Shown here piece by piece: positions 1 through 11,930 of a stretch of DNA of 64,000 bases (position 1 is the stretch's first letter; each line of letters starts with the position of its first letter). A program made the position numbers and the translations under genes. This DNA is from Pomphorhynchus laevis. Taxonomy: Eukaryota > Acanthocephala > Palaeacanthocephala > Echinorhynchida > Pomphorhynchidae. The notes beneath the pieces were generated by a model, which was not told where the DNA came from, ran no database searches, and saw only the letters and a list, made by a program, of their open reading frames with translations. Location: assembly GCA_012934845.2 (NCBI GenBank), contig WNNJ02002596.1:1-64000 (forward strand). The letters run 5' to 3'.

Positions 1-59
1 TATAATTAATATTATAATATAAATATTATATATTATGATATTATTAAACCACTAGACCT

Positions 60-1840
60 TACAGATCGTGAGTTACAACATCAAGAAGACGAAAATAAAG
101 TCAAATCAAAGTTAAGTAGCAAAATGAGTCTAGGACAATCGATTCTGAGCCACCATTTCCAGTTCTTGTCTCCATCTTCTTTTAAATCTCCGCTAGCCAA
201 TGTTCGAGTAGCTGAATAGTATTTTCTTGGCATCGTCTTCGATCGTTCTCTTTAGATTCTTACGAACACCGCCTCTGGGGCGTCGCCAGGATTCTTCCGG
301 GTCCAAGTACAGGGATAACTTTGTATCTCTTTGCACCCGAAGTACATGGCCAAGATAGCGCAGTCTATTTTTCCGAATCAAATCAGACACGGAGAAGTCG
401 AGTGAACATCGAGAATACACTCCTACGTTCGATACATGATCGAGTGGATTGACTTTTGCAATTCTACTTAGACATCGTCGCTCAAAAACAGCAAGTTGAT
501 TATTTGTTGTAAGTTTTTCAGGCCAGCACTCGGATCCATACAGTAGTACTGGACGAACAATAGACGAATATATTCGGATCTTTGTTTTAATAGATACATT
601 ATTATCACGCCAGAGGGATTTTAGACGCGAAAAGGCGAAACCAGCCTTTATTATCCGGCTTCGAATGTCGTAGTCATATCGGCAATCTACGGAAAACACT
701 GATCCAAGATAGGTGACAGATTGTACCTGTTCAATAGTTATACCATTAATAATAACTGAACACAGAGGGGAGTTTATGAGAGTTGTTTACATTTCGGTAA
801 GTTAAGGAATAACCCATATTTCTTTGCTGTCTCGCCTATGCGGGTTGCTGTACGTTGCGCATCCTCAAATGATTCTGACAGTACGACTACATCATCCGCG
901 TACGTCAGATCAGAAAGCAGCATATTGCTCGGATGCAGGCGTATACCTTCACTGTGCAGGTCGAGCGTTTCCCATAGGAGATGATCGATGAGAATGTTGA
1001 ATAGTTCTGGTGATAGTACTCCCCCTGTCGAACACCTGTACTGACAGGAAACGGAATTCCAGTACAACCGTATTCGCGCACGACTGACACAGTATTTTCA
1101 TACATTGCACCGATAAGTTCACACAGGTGTTTAGGAATGCCTAAGGTATGGAGGAGCTTCCAGATGAATAGTCGATTAACTTGGTCAAACGCCGACTCGA
1201 AATCCAAAAATAGTAATATTAACGGTTGTTGATACTCTTGACGGACATCCATCAGAACGCAAAGGGTGAATATATGATCAATGCATCCACGATTTGGTCT
1301 AAATCCAGCTTGATTTTCTCTTGTTTGAATTTGCCGTAACGGCCTAATTCTGTTCAGAATTATGCCTTCCATGATTTTATATACTACAGGTAGGAGATAT
1401 ATGGGTCGATAATTCGAGCATAATGAAGCATCCCCCTTCTTCAGTATTGGAATTATAACTGAAGTTTGCCAGTCCATGGGAACCTGATTGTGATTCCAGA
1501 TACATTGGAACAAATCGGTCAAATATTTGACAACTTTAGGACCACCATATTTGAGAAATTCTGGATGTATTTGATCATGTCCCGCAGATTTTCCGCATTT
1601 CAGTGTATTAATTATTTGACTGACCTCAATACTTGATGGGGGTTGCCGTCGATTTCTAACACTTCTGTATGCATAGTACATACTTGGCGACTCCAGGATT
1701 TGTCATTACTACATGAGTTTGTTGAAGTGTCTGTCCTCTTGTAGAGATTTGTAAAGTGAGCTCTCCAGCGTTCTAACCGTGCAGACCTTTCGGATATTTT
1801 ATGTGACATATCGATATTCCACAACCATGTGACTCCACTC
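60..1840 (-). mobile_element. RTE-like LINE, 5'-truncated and decayed
   Basis: Minus-strand reading gives a non-LTR reverse transcriptase in three frames: a thumb/linker and fingers part (905-1681, 1612-1824), the palm with a YADD catalytic motif (774-1067), and a C-terminal region (193-699) with the RTE-type signature 'LLYGSECWP', 'FERRCLSRI' and 'RLRYLGHVLR'. The palm also shows 'FLDFESAFDQV' and 'STGVRQG'. The endonuclease half is absent, so the copy is 5'-truncated near 1840. A frameshift near 1020-1067 separates the fingers frame from the YADD frame, and another lies between the palm and the C-terminal ORF, so the copy is dead. The 3' end lies near 60, where homology to a protein stops. 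It differs from the RTE-like copies at 29490 and 47830. RTE is the best-fitting clade; an I-like clade is the alternative. Confidence 0.75.
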
Positions 1841-1844
1841 TGAT

Positions 1845-2490
1845 ATAAAATACTATGATATAAAATACATATATGATATTATGATACTATAATACTTATA
1901 CTCATCACTGGTTAAAAGCAGATCTAGCGTATAATTGCATTTTTAGATTTACGATATCAATTTACAGACAAATAGTATTTTCCAAAAGAAATTTCAGTTC
2001 AAAAACAACGCTCGGTATCATAAATCCAACACGCATTAAAAAAGGATAAGTTATTGAAGATTTGCATTATTACCCTAAATGTCTTTTTTACCTTTATGAT
2101 TTTTTAGATTTAGGCAAAGTTAAAGATGCAACAAATAAAGTAAAATTCAAAGTATTACCGTCGATGTTAAATTTTTGAGCGTTCGGGTACCCAAGAGCCT
2201 GCAGTTTATTTAGAAACGGTATCATATCTAAAAAAAACGAATTATTAGACAATTTAAATTTTATTATAGAAATATTATTATTAAATAATAACGGATTTTA
2301 ATAGTGAAGTTTTTTTTTGTAATTAGTCTAAAATCAAAAATTTAGAATTTAGCACGATAATTTAATTAAACATTTATTTTTAATAATTTAATTTCCAAAA
2401 TTAAATTATTAAAAATTAATTAAGACAATAATGGAATAGAATATTTTAGACTGATCAATAAAAAAACTAATCTTTGAAGCGATAAATTTA
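1845..2490. other. AT-rich spacer, no gene seen
   Basis: No open frame above background and no recognised motif. Very AT-rich with short A/T runs. Probably decayed repeat DNA. Confidence 0.5.
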
Positions 2491-2660
2491 TTACTATAGA
2501 CCACCAAAAGAGCGCGCAGGCTCATACAGGGGCATCACAATATGTAAAAAGGAAATATAAGCAAAGTAAAAAAAGGGAGTCAACGAAAGCCTGAAGATCT
2601 TCAACGAAGGCTGCTTATTCCGAGATAATGTTGGGAGCATACGCTTGCTAGCGAATCCAC
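2490..2660 (-). mobile_element. Short RTE-type endonuclease fragment
   Basis: About 60 bp at 2587-2647 closely match 49690-49745, which lies in the endonuclease-coding part of the RTE-like LINE at 47830-50480. The shared part reads on the minus strand as the segment upstream of the 'LLGxFN' motif. The remainder is unassigned. Confidence 0.5.
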
Positions 2661-3550
2661 AGTGTCCTTCATCTTGTTGTTAAGGAGATACTTAAAAATC
2701 TTCCGATTAGTGGTTATCACAATTTCCATTGGGAGACTGTTCCACATTGAACCACACAGCTGCTAAACACTGCGGAGGGTAAACACAAGTGTATTTCCGC
2801 GACAAGCTACGCCCACTTCCTCTCAGATCAAGTCGAATCCGCGTAGATAGAACATCAGTGCATAGATGATTACTGGACGAAAAATGTTGTAAGCCACTGT
2901 CAAGTAGATCTCCACAAGGTTCCACTAGGTTGTCTAGATTCCTAATTTACACATATTCTTTGCATAGGGGACAGTGGATTGCCCATATGTCAGAATCGGC
3001 CAGATGTAGCTGTTGAATAGCCTAGCGAAAATAAGTCCAGAAACCATCTGGAAGACACGCAGTAGTATGACAAGCCAAGGGCTTACTCGGGATGAAACAG
3101 TCACATTGTCAGATGCGGTATTCAGGTAGGATGTTATCACGACACCAAAGTTAGTGAACTTTTCGACTTTCTGGATTATCACTCCTTCAATGTAGTATTG
3201 CGTATCTGGGAAACGTCGGCTAATATGAATATGAGCACACTTAGTTACGTTCAATCTGATCCCATGAGTATGTGCCTAGGAATAGATCATATTGATATCA
3301 AACTGAACAGAGTCCACATCCAATAACGATGTAATTTGGTTTCATATTTTTAAGTCGTCAGAATACATCAGGAATGGCGAATGGATTAGATTAAGAAGCT
3401 TATTTACATACAACGTGAACAAGAGGGGTGAGAGAACAGTGCCCGGTAAAACATCACATATTATCGAAATAGCTGAGGAAAGACGTTCAATATGACAAAC
3501 ATATAACGTTTTGTTATGAAGGTAATCCGCAATCCAGTCAGAGTCAGCCG
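2660..3550 (-). mobile_element. CR1-like LINE fragment (RT palm to C-terminus)
   Basis: Minus-strand frames 3342-3547, 2934-3254 and 2707-2925 carry a CR1-type palm: 'WIADYLHN', then 'GTVLSPLLFTLYVN', then a catalytic box reading 'YSDDLKI' in place of the usual YADDLKI, followed by the conserved thumb region with 'KCAHIHISRR' and 'YIWPILTYG'. The 5' boundary coincides with the start of the plus-strand L2-like copy A at about 3548; the two elements meet head to head across a short palindrome. Several frame changes; not functional. Confidence 0.7.
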
Positions 3551-3570
3551 ATCGCCCGGCTGAATCTGAC
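3537..3570. repeat. Near-perfect palindrome at a LINE/LINE junction
   Basis: 14-nt arms (3537-3550 and 3557-3570) with one mismatch and a 6-nt spacer. The left arm belongs to the CR1-like copy (minus) and the right arm to L2-like copy A (plus). Both LINE families natively carry the motif CTGACTCTGAC here, as copy D shows near 15786. Confidence 0.7.
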
Positions 3571-4207
3571 TCTATCATTCGAACTAACCTTTTTCTTATT
3601 TTAACAACAAATTTCTTTAAACAAGCCCCACTCATTTTCTCGACGGTGCTCTCGACATCATTGCTGTTCCCAACTACTTCAATGCATATAACTTATTGTC
3701 AATTACTGATCCTAAACTGTCCGATTATTTCCTTGTCACTTTTACGCTTACTCGTGTCCATCCTCATTCTCAGCCTCCGACATTAGCTACTACAAGTCGA
3801 GCCTAAAAGCTTCTCGATATCCTTATTCTCTGCGCAGCCTTACTTAATTCTTCACTCTTTTCACTTTCACTTAACTATCTTTCTCCAGATTATCTCTGCA
3901 TTCTGTTTGATTCTGAACTTACGACTATTCTCAATCACCTTCCAGCTGGTCGACTCCGATGTTTTCAGCGCTTGCATCATGGTCCCTGGTTCGATTCCGA
4001 CCTTAGTCCTTCTAAACGTCGACTCCGTCTCTCTTTTCGTGTGTTCAGTCGCTTTTTTAAACGTTCTCCAAACTCACTCACTTTAAATCTTCGTGCTTCA
4101 TACATTTCTCTACGCCGTTCTCATCTCATTCTTACGCGTACAAAGCGTACACTCTTTTTGCGAAATCAACTCGAGTCCACTTCCAACTCTAAATCTCATT
4201 GGAAAAT

Positions 4208-4329
4208 TGTGGTATCACATTGATCACTATCTTGTTTATAAAGTTTACTATCTTGTTTATATCTATTATTACCTATTACTAATTGAATATTCGTGAATAA
4301 AAGCCATTTTATTCTCTTTGGTTATCACA
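4208..4329 (+). repeat. 5' LTR of the Gypsy element
   Basis: 122 bp, TG...CA, about 97% identical to 8076-8197. It contains an AATAAA-type signal (GTGAATAAAAG) near its 3' end. It is preceded by the AAAAT target duplication. Confidence 0.9.
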
Positions 4330-7300
4330 ATTTTATTCACGGATTGTCTGGAATTGTGATTGATGGAATCTCTGTTCAAGCCGGATACACTTAAACTGAC
4401 CACAGACTGTCCTGATGTAGAACGCGAATGGCGCCACTGGCGATATCGCGTTGAAACTTTAATTAAACGTCTCAAAATCGAGTCTGCAGATGACAAGCTT
4501 GATCTTCTAAAAATATCAATTTCAGCTCAGTTATTTTATAAGATCGAGGAATGTCCAAATTATGACTCAGCAATGGATTTACTGGACAAATCATTCATAA
4601 AAGCTACAAATTCGGTTTACAAACGACATTTGTTATGCTCGACCAGCCAAGCTCTCGATTAATCGATATCTAATTATGTGGATCGTCTTGAAACGCTTGC
4701 TTGTCAATGTAATTTTACGGATGTGAAAGCTAACGAGCTGCGTGATATTCTCATTTGCGATTCATTTATTACGGGATTGCAGTTAAATGAAATTCGTCAG
4801 AGCATACTCGAAACCAATGACATTGATAAAGAGAAAGCGTATCAAGTCGCTCGAACAATTGAAGCAGCTCAAATTCAATCAAACGAATATCGACACATCC
4901 GAATTCACAGTAAATGCCATGAAAGAGACCCAAAGCTCTAAACTAAATACTGATAACTCAGAAAATTAAGAATCTATTGCTCTAGTTCAAAAGATAAGCA
5001 AAATAAAATGCTACTTTTGTGGTGGAGCTATGCATACCCGCAATCGTTGTCCAGCCCGGGATGCTTAATGTTAATTTTGCTCAAAACGTGTGCACTACGA
5101 GAGAGTTTGTCGAGCTAAGATGTTTCGATCGCGGCAAAAATATAATCGTAGTACTCGACCATATACGTCCGACGGTGAATCACTTAATATCATCTCTTGT
5201 CAAAATGCGAATAGTGATGCAACAAAGCTAAACGACATGACGGTACAAGTTCGTGTTGGGACTCAAAAGCTGGATGCGCTTATCGAGACTGGAAGCTCTT
5301 CCAATTTCGTCATTCTTCAGTAATTCGCAAATTAGGTGTTCCTACAGAATCTTGTTGTGTTAGGATTTCCATGGCTGATTCATCGTTTACCTCTGTATGC
5401 GAGGAACAATGTGTGATATCGATATCTTACTGTAATCGCAACTATTCTGACGTTCAATGTTTCGTCATGCCTCACCTATGCCGTGATTTGATACTTGGTC
5501 ATCCATTCTTGCGCTTACATTCAAGTATTTCAATTCGACTTCGACGAAATAATAAGCAAGAGGCATTGACAATTGGACAATTATCTAGCATGGAAATCAA
5601 TTTACCGTCGTTATTTTCAGACGATTTCAAAGACTGGAAACCTGTAGCAATTCCGTATCGACGACGTAATATCGAAGATAATCGCTTTATTGCTTTTGAA
5701 GTAAAACGAATGTTGGCCGAGGGAATCATCGATCACAGTCGATCACAATGGCGCGCGCAAGTTCTTATTGCAAACAGGGAAGGACGTCGTCGTCTTGTTG
5801 TAGATTATTTACAGACAGTAAATAGATTCACTGTACTTGACGCTTACCCCATGCCCTGAATTGACGACTTGATTGATACCATATCGAGCAATAACGTGTT
5901 TAGCACTCTAGATCTCGAAAGTGTTTATCATCAAGTTCCCTTACGAGCAAACGAAAAATTTTTGATGGCATTCGAGGCTGATGGTAAACTCTGTCAATTT
6001 CAGCGAATGCCATTCGGACTCACGAATGCTGTGGCCGCTTTCCAACGAATAATTAACGAGATCATAGAGAAAGAAAACTTAACCGGCACATACTCAAATC
6101 TCGACGACATTATTGTGTGCGGCTAAACCCAGCAAGAACACGATACAAATCTGGCAAACTTTCGTGAAGTTGCTTCTAAGTACCGAATAACACTAAATGA
6201 ATCAAAGTGTATTTTTAATAAGACGATGATCAATATTCTGGGATATCAAGTTGGCAATGGTATTAAACGGCCTGATCCTAATCGTGTCTCATCTTTGTGA
6301 TAACTGCAAGTACCTCAAAATAAACGTCAACTGCGAAGAATTGTTATCCTCTTCTCTCATTATTCCAAATGGATTCAAAATTTTTCAACGCAGATACGTC
6401 CGTTAGCTGTAACTACGAATTTTCCTATTACACCGGTAGCAAGGCGCTCTTTTGATCTAATTCGTGATCTCATTATTTCAGCTACACTAACACCCATCGA
6501 TTTCAACAAGACATTTACAGTTGAGACTGACGCCTCTCTCCATGCCATCGATGCCGTATTAATACAGGATAACAAACCCGTTGCCTTTTATTCACATATC
6601 CTTAGCAAGATTGCCGTTGGACATTCCGCTATTGAGAAGGAGGCCCTCGCCATCGTCGAAGCATTACGATATTGGAGGCACTATTTGTCTGGTCGAACTT
6701 TCAATGTTCTAACTGATCAAAGGTCCGTCTCATTTATATTTAACAGGAATCATAAGAGTAAAATAAAAAATGAAACGGTGCAAAGATGGCGTCTCGATTT
6801 ATCTGAATTTAAGTATTGCATCATTTATCGGCCTGGAAAGTTGAATTGTGTGGCCGACTCAATGTCTAGGGATATCTGTGCATCAAGTTACGGGTATTTC
6901 AACAAACAAAAAGATTTAAAGCTCCTTTACGAACTTCACGCGACACTTTGCCACCCTGGAGTCAATCGTTTGTACCATTTTATTCAATCGAATCAACTCC
7001 CATATAGCTCTCAAGACGTTCGTTATGTTGTCTCTCATTGCATACATGTTCTTTGTTGAAACCGAACTTCTTTAAGCCTCCAAAGACCGCCCTCATCAGA
7101 GCTACGAAACCCTTCGAAAGGATGTCACTTGACTTTAAAGGGCCATTGCCTAGTTCATCAGGCAAGAAATATTTGATAACAGTCATCGATGAATATTCTC
7201 GATATCCGTTTGCTTTCGCATGCCGAGATATGTCCACACATACAGTGATTAATTGTCTACGCAGCATTGTGTCAATATTTGGCCCCCCTGAATTTGTACA

Positions 7301-8075
7301 CTCCGATCGTGGGTCATCCTTCATGTCGAAAGAATTCACAGATTATCTGAGCAGTATTGGTACGGTAGCAAGTCATTCTTCTCCGTACAATCCGGTCGGT
7401 AACGGACAGATCGAGCGCTACAACGGCATTTTATGGAGCGCTATACTTTTGCGGCTTAGATACTACAATCGTCCTGTTGATGCTTAGGAAACTGTTCTCA
7501 CTGAATGTCTTCAGTCTATCCGTGGACTATTATGTACCGCTACCGGTTCGATACCCCACGATCGTATCTTTAAGTTCCCTAGACGTCCGCTAGCAAAATT
7601 CAACTTGTCCAAATGTCTATGTAATCCCGGTCCTGTATTCGTACGAAATTTCTACAAGCATGATAAATATGACGATAAATTGCTAAAGCAAAACTGATAA
7701 ACGCTAATCCTAACACTGCACATATTGAATTTCCATCTGGGAAGGAAGCGAATATATCAACTCGGCATCTATCTCGTTGTCCTTCAGAAACCTGCATTTA
7801 CAAGGATCCAAACAATGTGGATATTTATAATTTTGGAACATTAAGGACCGATGACGACAACAGTCTAGACAGTTTTGATACTAACCAGCTGTCTGGAGAT
7901 AACAACGATGGAAAGAAATACGATGTCTCAGACAATATTGATAAGAACGTGAACTCAAAGAAGACTTCAATTTCCGATGCAAATCTTCATCCTGTAGCTA
8001 CTCAAGAATTCTACCGACGAAGTACCAGGAGTCAAAGAAGTCCAGCTTACTTCCAAAATTATAACATGGGATGAA

Positions 8076-8197
8076 TGTGGTATCACATTGATCACTATCT
8101 TGTTTATAAAGTTTACTATCTTGTTTATATCTATTATTACCTATTACTATTTGTAGATTCGTGAATAAAAGACATTTTATTCTCTTTGGTTATCACA
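8076..8197 (+). repeat. 3' LTR of the Gypsy element
   Basis: 122 bp, same termini as the 5' LTR. It is followed directly by AAAAT (8198-8202), after which the interrupted L2-like LINE sequence resumes. Confidence 0.9.
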
Positions 8198-8370
8198 AAA
8201 ATCTTAAATTCAATTCTTTCACGATCATATACTCCTTGTAACATAAATCCTGGTGAATTTTTTAAAAATCTACAATCTAAGTTATCTAATTTACTTTCCC
8301 TTCTACCAATATGCTAATTGCATCCTCTTTTCTCATTAGTACTTCCTTCACAGATTTATTTCATCTTAAA

Positions 8371-11300
8371 AAAATATTTGTACGTGGCAAATGCGTGCTC
8401 ACGCACGCATACATGACTACGAAAAATCTAAATCATGTGTCGAGAAGGTGGGAGAGAGGGCGGCGGACGTCGAGAGGGAGCTGATTCCAGGCGAGTGGAG
8501 CTGCAACGAGGAAGTATCGGAGACCGTCGTTCTTAGAATAATTAAAATTGGGAACGTGGAGTAAGAGGGAATTACGGGAAGGCAGTGATAGTGAGGTGTG
8601 GCGAGTGTCGTCTAAGAAAGGGAGGTTGATGAGCGATGGGGAGCCAAAAGCGATGAGACGAAAAGTTACGAGAAGGCGGAGTTGTATGCAGATGTGGATG
8701 GTGGGACAGGAGAGTTGGGTAACATATGTGATTATTTCGTCAAATCGACATAAACGTTGGAGCACTCGAACAACGGAGTTGATGATGCGTTGTAAGGATA
8801 GGATGATGGATTATGGAGAGTTGGCGAAAAGGCTGAGGCAATAATCGATTTTATGGAAAAGAACCGTCGAAAGAAGATACATACAGGAACGGAAATCGAT
8901 TAGGGGCGTATACGGCGGATGTCACGGATAATTAAGTTAGACGAGCGAACCTTGTCATGAACCAAGGGTTTAAAGGAAAGGTGATTATCAAATGGAATCC
9001 TAAAAAGTGAGATTGTTGATTATAGGGATAATTGATGATGCAAAATATACAGGGGTAGATATGTTAGGTTGACGGGTGAGGATCCTCATTATTTTAGACT
9101 TGTCTTGGGTTAGAACGAGATGAAGATGGGAGAGACATTTCTAGATAGAAAAATGACTGTTGGAGGCAGATGAATGAGAATATATGAGGATGTCATCGAC
9201 GTATTACATGATGTTAAAGGAGTAAGGTTTGATAAACGGGTAGAGATTGCCGAGTAGAAGAGAGAAAAGCAGGGGTCCTAGTACTGAACCTTGTGGGATC
9301 TCGCAGAAAATGAGGAGAAAATGATGAATTTGAACAGACTCGAAAAGAACGGTAGGATAGATACGAGAAAAACCATGCTACAGGAGGAAGATAAGCCGTA
9401 ATCATAACGAGGGCGAGAAAGGAGGATGGAGTGGTCGACGATATCGAAGGCGGAGGAGAGGTCGAAGGAGATAAAAACACTATATAGAGCCTTGTCACGG
9501 GAGTAGGTCGTTGTAAACTTTCATGCAGGTGATTTCTGTGCAGTGATTAGAGCGGAAAGCGGATTAGTAAGGAGGGTACAGATTGAATGAAGAGAGATAA
9601 GCGTTGATCTGTATTATAAGGCGTTCTAAGAGCTTAGAAAGAGTGGGGAGGAGTGAAAGGGTGCGATAGCTAGATGGAAGTGAGGGGTCGAGCGATTGTT
9701 TCTTAAGGAGGGGACAAATGATGGCGTATTTCCAGTGTGAAGGAAAGATACGAAAGCGGATGGACGAGTTAAACAAGGTGGTGAGGAAAGGGGATATCGA
9801 TAAGCATGTGGATTTAAGTATAAGGGTATATAGGATATCGCCAGGTGAGGTTTTGTTGGCCAAATACATGAGGACAGATGACACTTCGGCAGGTGAGACC
9901 GGGAGAAGATGAAAGAGTTCCGGTAGAATGAATCGAGGCGATCAGCAGTGAGATGGAATGGAGACGGCGTTGGTATCCATTTCAGATCTTCACTGGTCTG
10001 AAGAAATGACGAATAATCATGGTGATTAATGTTGCAAGACGAAATGGAGCGAGAAAGAGTTGAGTTAAAATTATGCCAGAGAGACATATAGTTTAATGAA
10101 GTGTTGATTTTATGATACCAGAAGGAGTTGCATTTGGAACGTAGTAGGTGGAGATGAGACCGGCGAAGAGCAAGATAGGAAGGGAAGTGATGATATGGAA
10201 AGTCGACTCCGTCAGAAAGCATGACGGAGTCGACGCTTTGATAGTAAGCATTGGATGTCAAGCCATGGAGCACGGCGCAAGCGACGGTTTGGGTGAAGCT
10301 TGAAAGGCAAGAGAAGATCTAGAGTGGATGTGTGTTCAGAGTCGAAAAGAAAGACAAAATCGTGAGGAGAGGAAGATGTCATTGTGGGAAAATATAGAGA
10401 TGATTTGAGTAAGGCAGAGCGGATAAGGGGGATGTCAAGATTTCTCAAAGGTTGACGTAGGATGGTAGGTGTGTGAGGCGGGGAGTGTAAGGAAGTTAGG
10501 TCAAGGGTGACGAGAAAGTTAACGCATAGACCAGGATCGGATATGTACAGTGAAGTGTAGGACACAAAACGATCGGTGACAGCTATTATGTCGAGTGCCC
10601 GCTAAGGATATGTGTGGGGACATTGAAGATTAGTTTGTAATTGTAGTTGAATATAATGTTGATGAACCTGATGGAATCGGTGGAAGAGGGGCGTTCGTGG
10701 CCGATGTTTAAGTCGTCAAGAATAAGTGAATGGATGGAGGACAAAAAAACAGTGTGAAATAAGGTCAGCGAGTTCGGTAAAAAATAAGGAGGTAGGAGCT
10801 GATGAATTAGGACGGCATACAATTGCGAGATCCAGAGGGACCGGTCTAGAAGAACGACAAGTGAGCAATTTAAAAAAGAAAGGACTGAAAGGAGAATGAT
10901 TTTGCGAAGAGACGCGGGGTGATAATGCGAAAATGCCGCAATGATCTGAGAATTTAGAAGGTAATGAGTTGAGGGGGCGGGCAAATTCGACTAGTGAGCA
11001 ACCGACAGAGAGCAAACGGCGAATATAGATTTCGTCGGAATCGGAGTGCCAGGGTTCGGTGGGCAGAAGAGATCGATGGATTGCTTGGTGAATAGGATGT
11101 GGATAACTTTGGATTTATGGCGAATAAATCCAAAGTTAAGAAATCCTCTGCTTTCTCTGTTAAGAAAGCAGAGGCGGAAACCGTGTGTGGTGGTGAAAGT
11201 GGCTAGCAGAGAAGACAGGAGAGATGGAGTGCCATCAAATTTAGTAATTTAGAATTTAGAACTTAGTAATTTAGAAATCAAACAATTTAAATTTAACTTT

Positions 11301-11930
11301 TTAAATATCATAAACTTAAAATATTTTAAATGTTTTTAAACTTGAGACTGTTTTTAAAGAGGCGCTTAAAATTTAGTGATTAATAATTAGAAATCAAATC
11401 AATTGAACATCGAATGCGATGTTCAATATTTTGATTGATGGGTGTATGTTATTGAGAAACGATACAGGAGAGAGGACGGGGGAGTTGGGGAGTGAATATG
11501 TATGTATGTTATCAATAACATACATATTATTAATAACATAATAATATGTATGTTATTGATGGGGAGTGAATATGTTATTGAGGATGGGAAGTGTATATGG
11601 TGAAAGGATCAGTAGGTGGAGAAAGGATATTGGAAACGATGGGTGTAGTTTGGGTGGACGTGTTGGAAGTTGATATGTGCTTATCGGAGAGGTTGCGGAT
11701 TAATTTGTTTGCACTAAATCCACATAGAAATTATTCTTTAGACTTACTGTTGTCGCAGACGATTGTTGTCTAGACGCTGCAGTCGTGTATTGAGCACTGT
11801 ACTTGCAGTTGTCCATAGTTGGTGTCGGTCTTAGTTGTTTTCTTACGTCCTCCCATTAACGTTCTTGTGTGTTTAAGCTGTTACGCTACAACTGATTGAA
11901 TTGATTATCTTAAATTGGAATCAAGGCCAT
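8371..11930 (-). mobile_element. L2-like LINE copy B, inserted in copy A
   Basis: Minus-strand copy of the same L2-like family. The 3' end is at about 8371, with the family stem-loop (8391-8410). Then come the C-terminal domain (8433-8765), RT (about 9214-9884), linker (9626-10273), endonuclease (10212-10565, 10586-11015) and a degraded ORF1/5' region to about 11930. The 5' region shares the motif CAACTGATTGAATTGAT with the 5' end of copy C (44770-44850), so copy B is probably near full length. Many frameshifts; no active ORF. It interrupts copy A between its linker and RT. No clean target duplication was seen. Confidence 0.78.
11501..11560. repeat. Overlapping perfect palindromes in LINE copy B
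   Basis: 22-nt perfect arms (11511-11532 and 11539-11560) with a 6-nt spacer. A second perfect hairpin (11501-11512 with 11515-11526) uses part of the same left arm, so the two are mutually exclusive. They are built from ATGTATGTTAT-type units in the ORF1/5' region. Confidence 0.8.

Larger units (their letters stand above)
4208..8197 (+). mobile_element. Ty3/Gypsy LTR retrotransposon, broken
   Basis: A 3,990-bp LTR element with 122-bp LTRs at both ends, each starting TG and ending CA, flanked by a 5-bp direct repeat AAAAT (4203-4207 and 8198-8202). Parts in order: gag-like region (from about 4360) with a CCHC zinc knuckle near 5010-5050; protease region with a D-T/S-G-like site near 5285; reverse transcriptase about 5600-6290; RNase H to about 6870 ('LTDQRSVSFIFN'); integrase with zinc-binding region and catalytic core to about 7490 ('SLDFKGPLP', 'HSDRGSSF', 'NPVGNGQIERYNG'); C-terminal tail to about 8070. 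The order RT-RNaseH-integrase indicates Ty3/Gypsy. The element is broken at several places, yet its LTRs differ at only about 4 positions, so the insertion is fairly recent. It sits inside L2-like LINE copy A. Confidence 0.88.

Noticed and set aside
3986-4000. GGTTCGATTCC-like B box suggesting a tRNA or tRNA-derived SINE (also at 16217 and 7545).
   Set aside because: In the first two cases it encodes the conserved 'WFDS' of the LINE linker; no A box or cloverleaf in any case.
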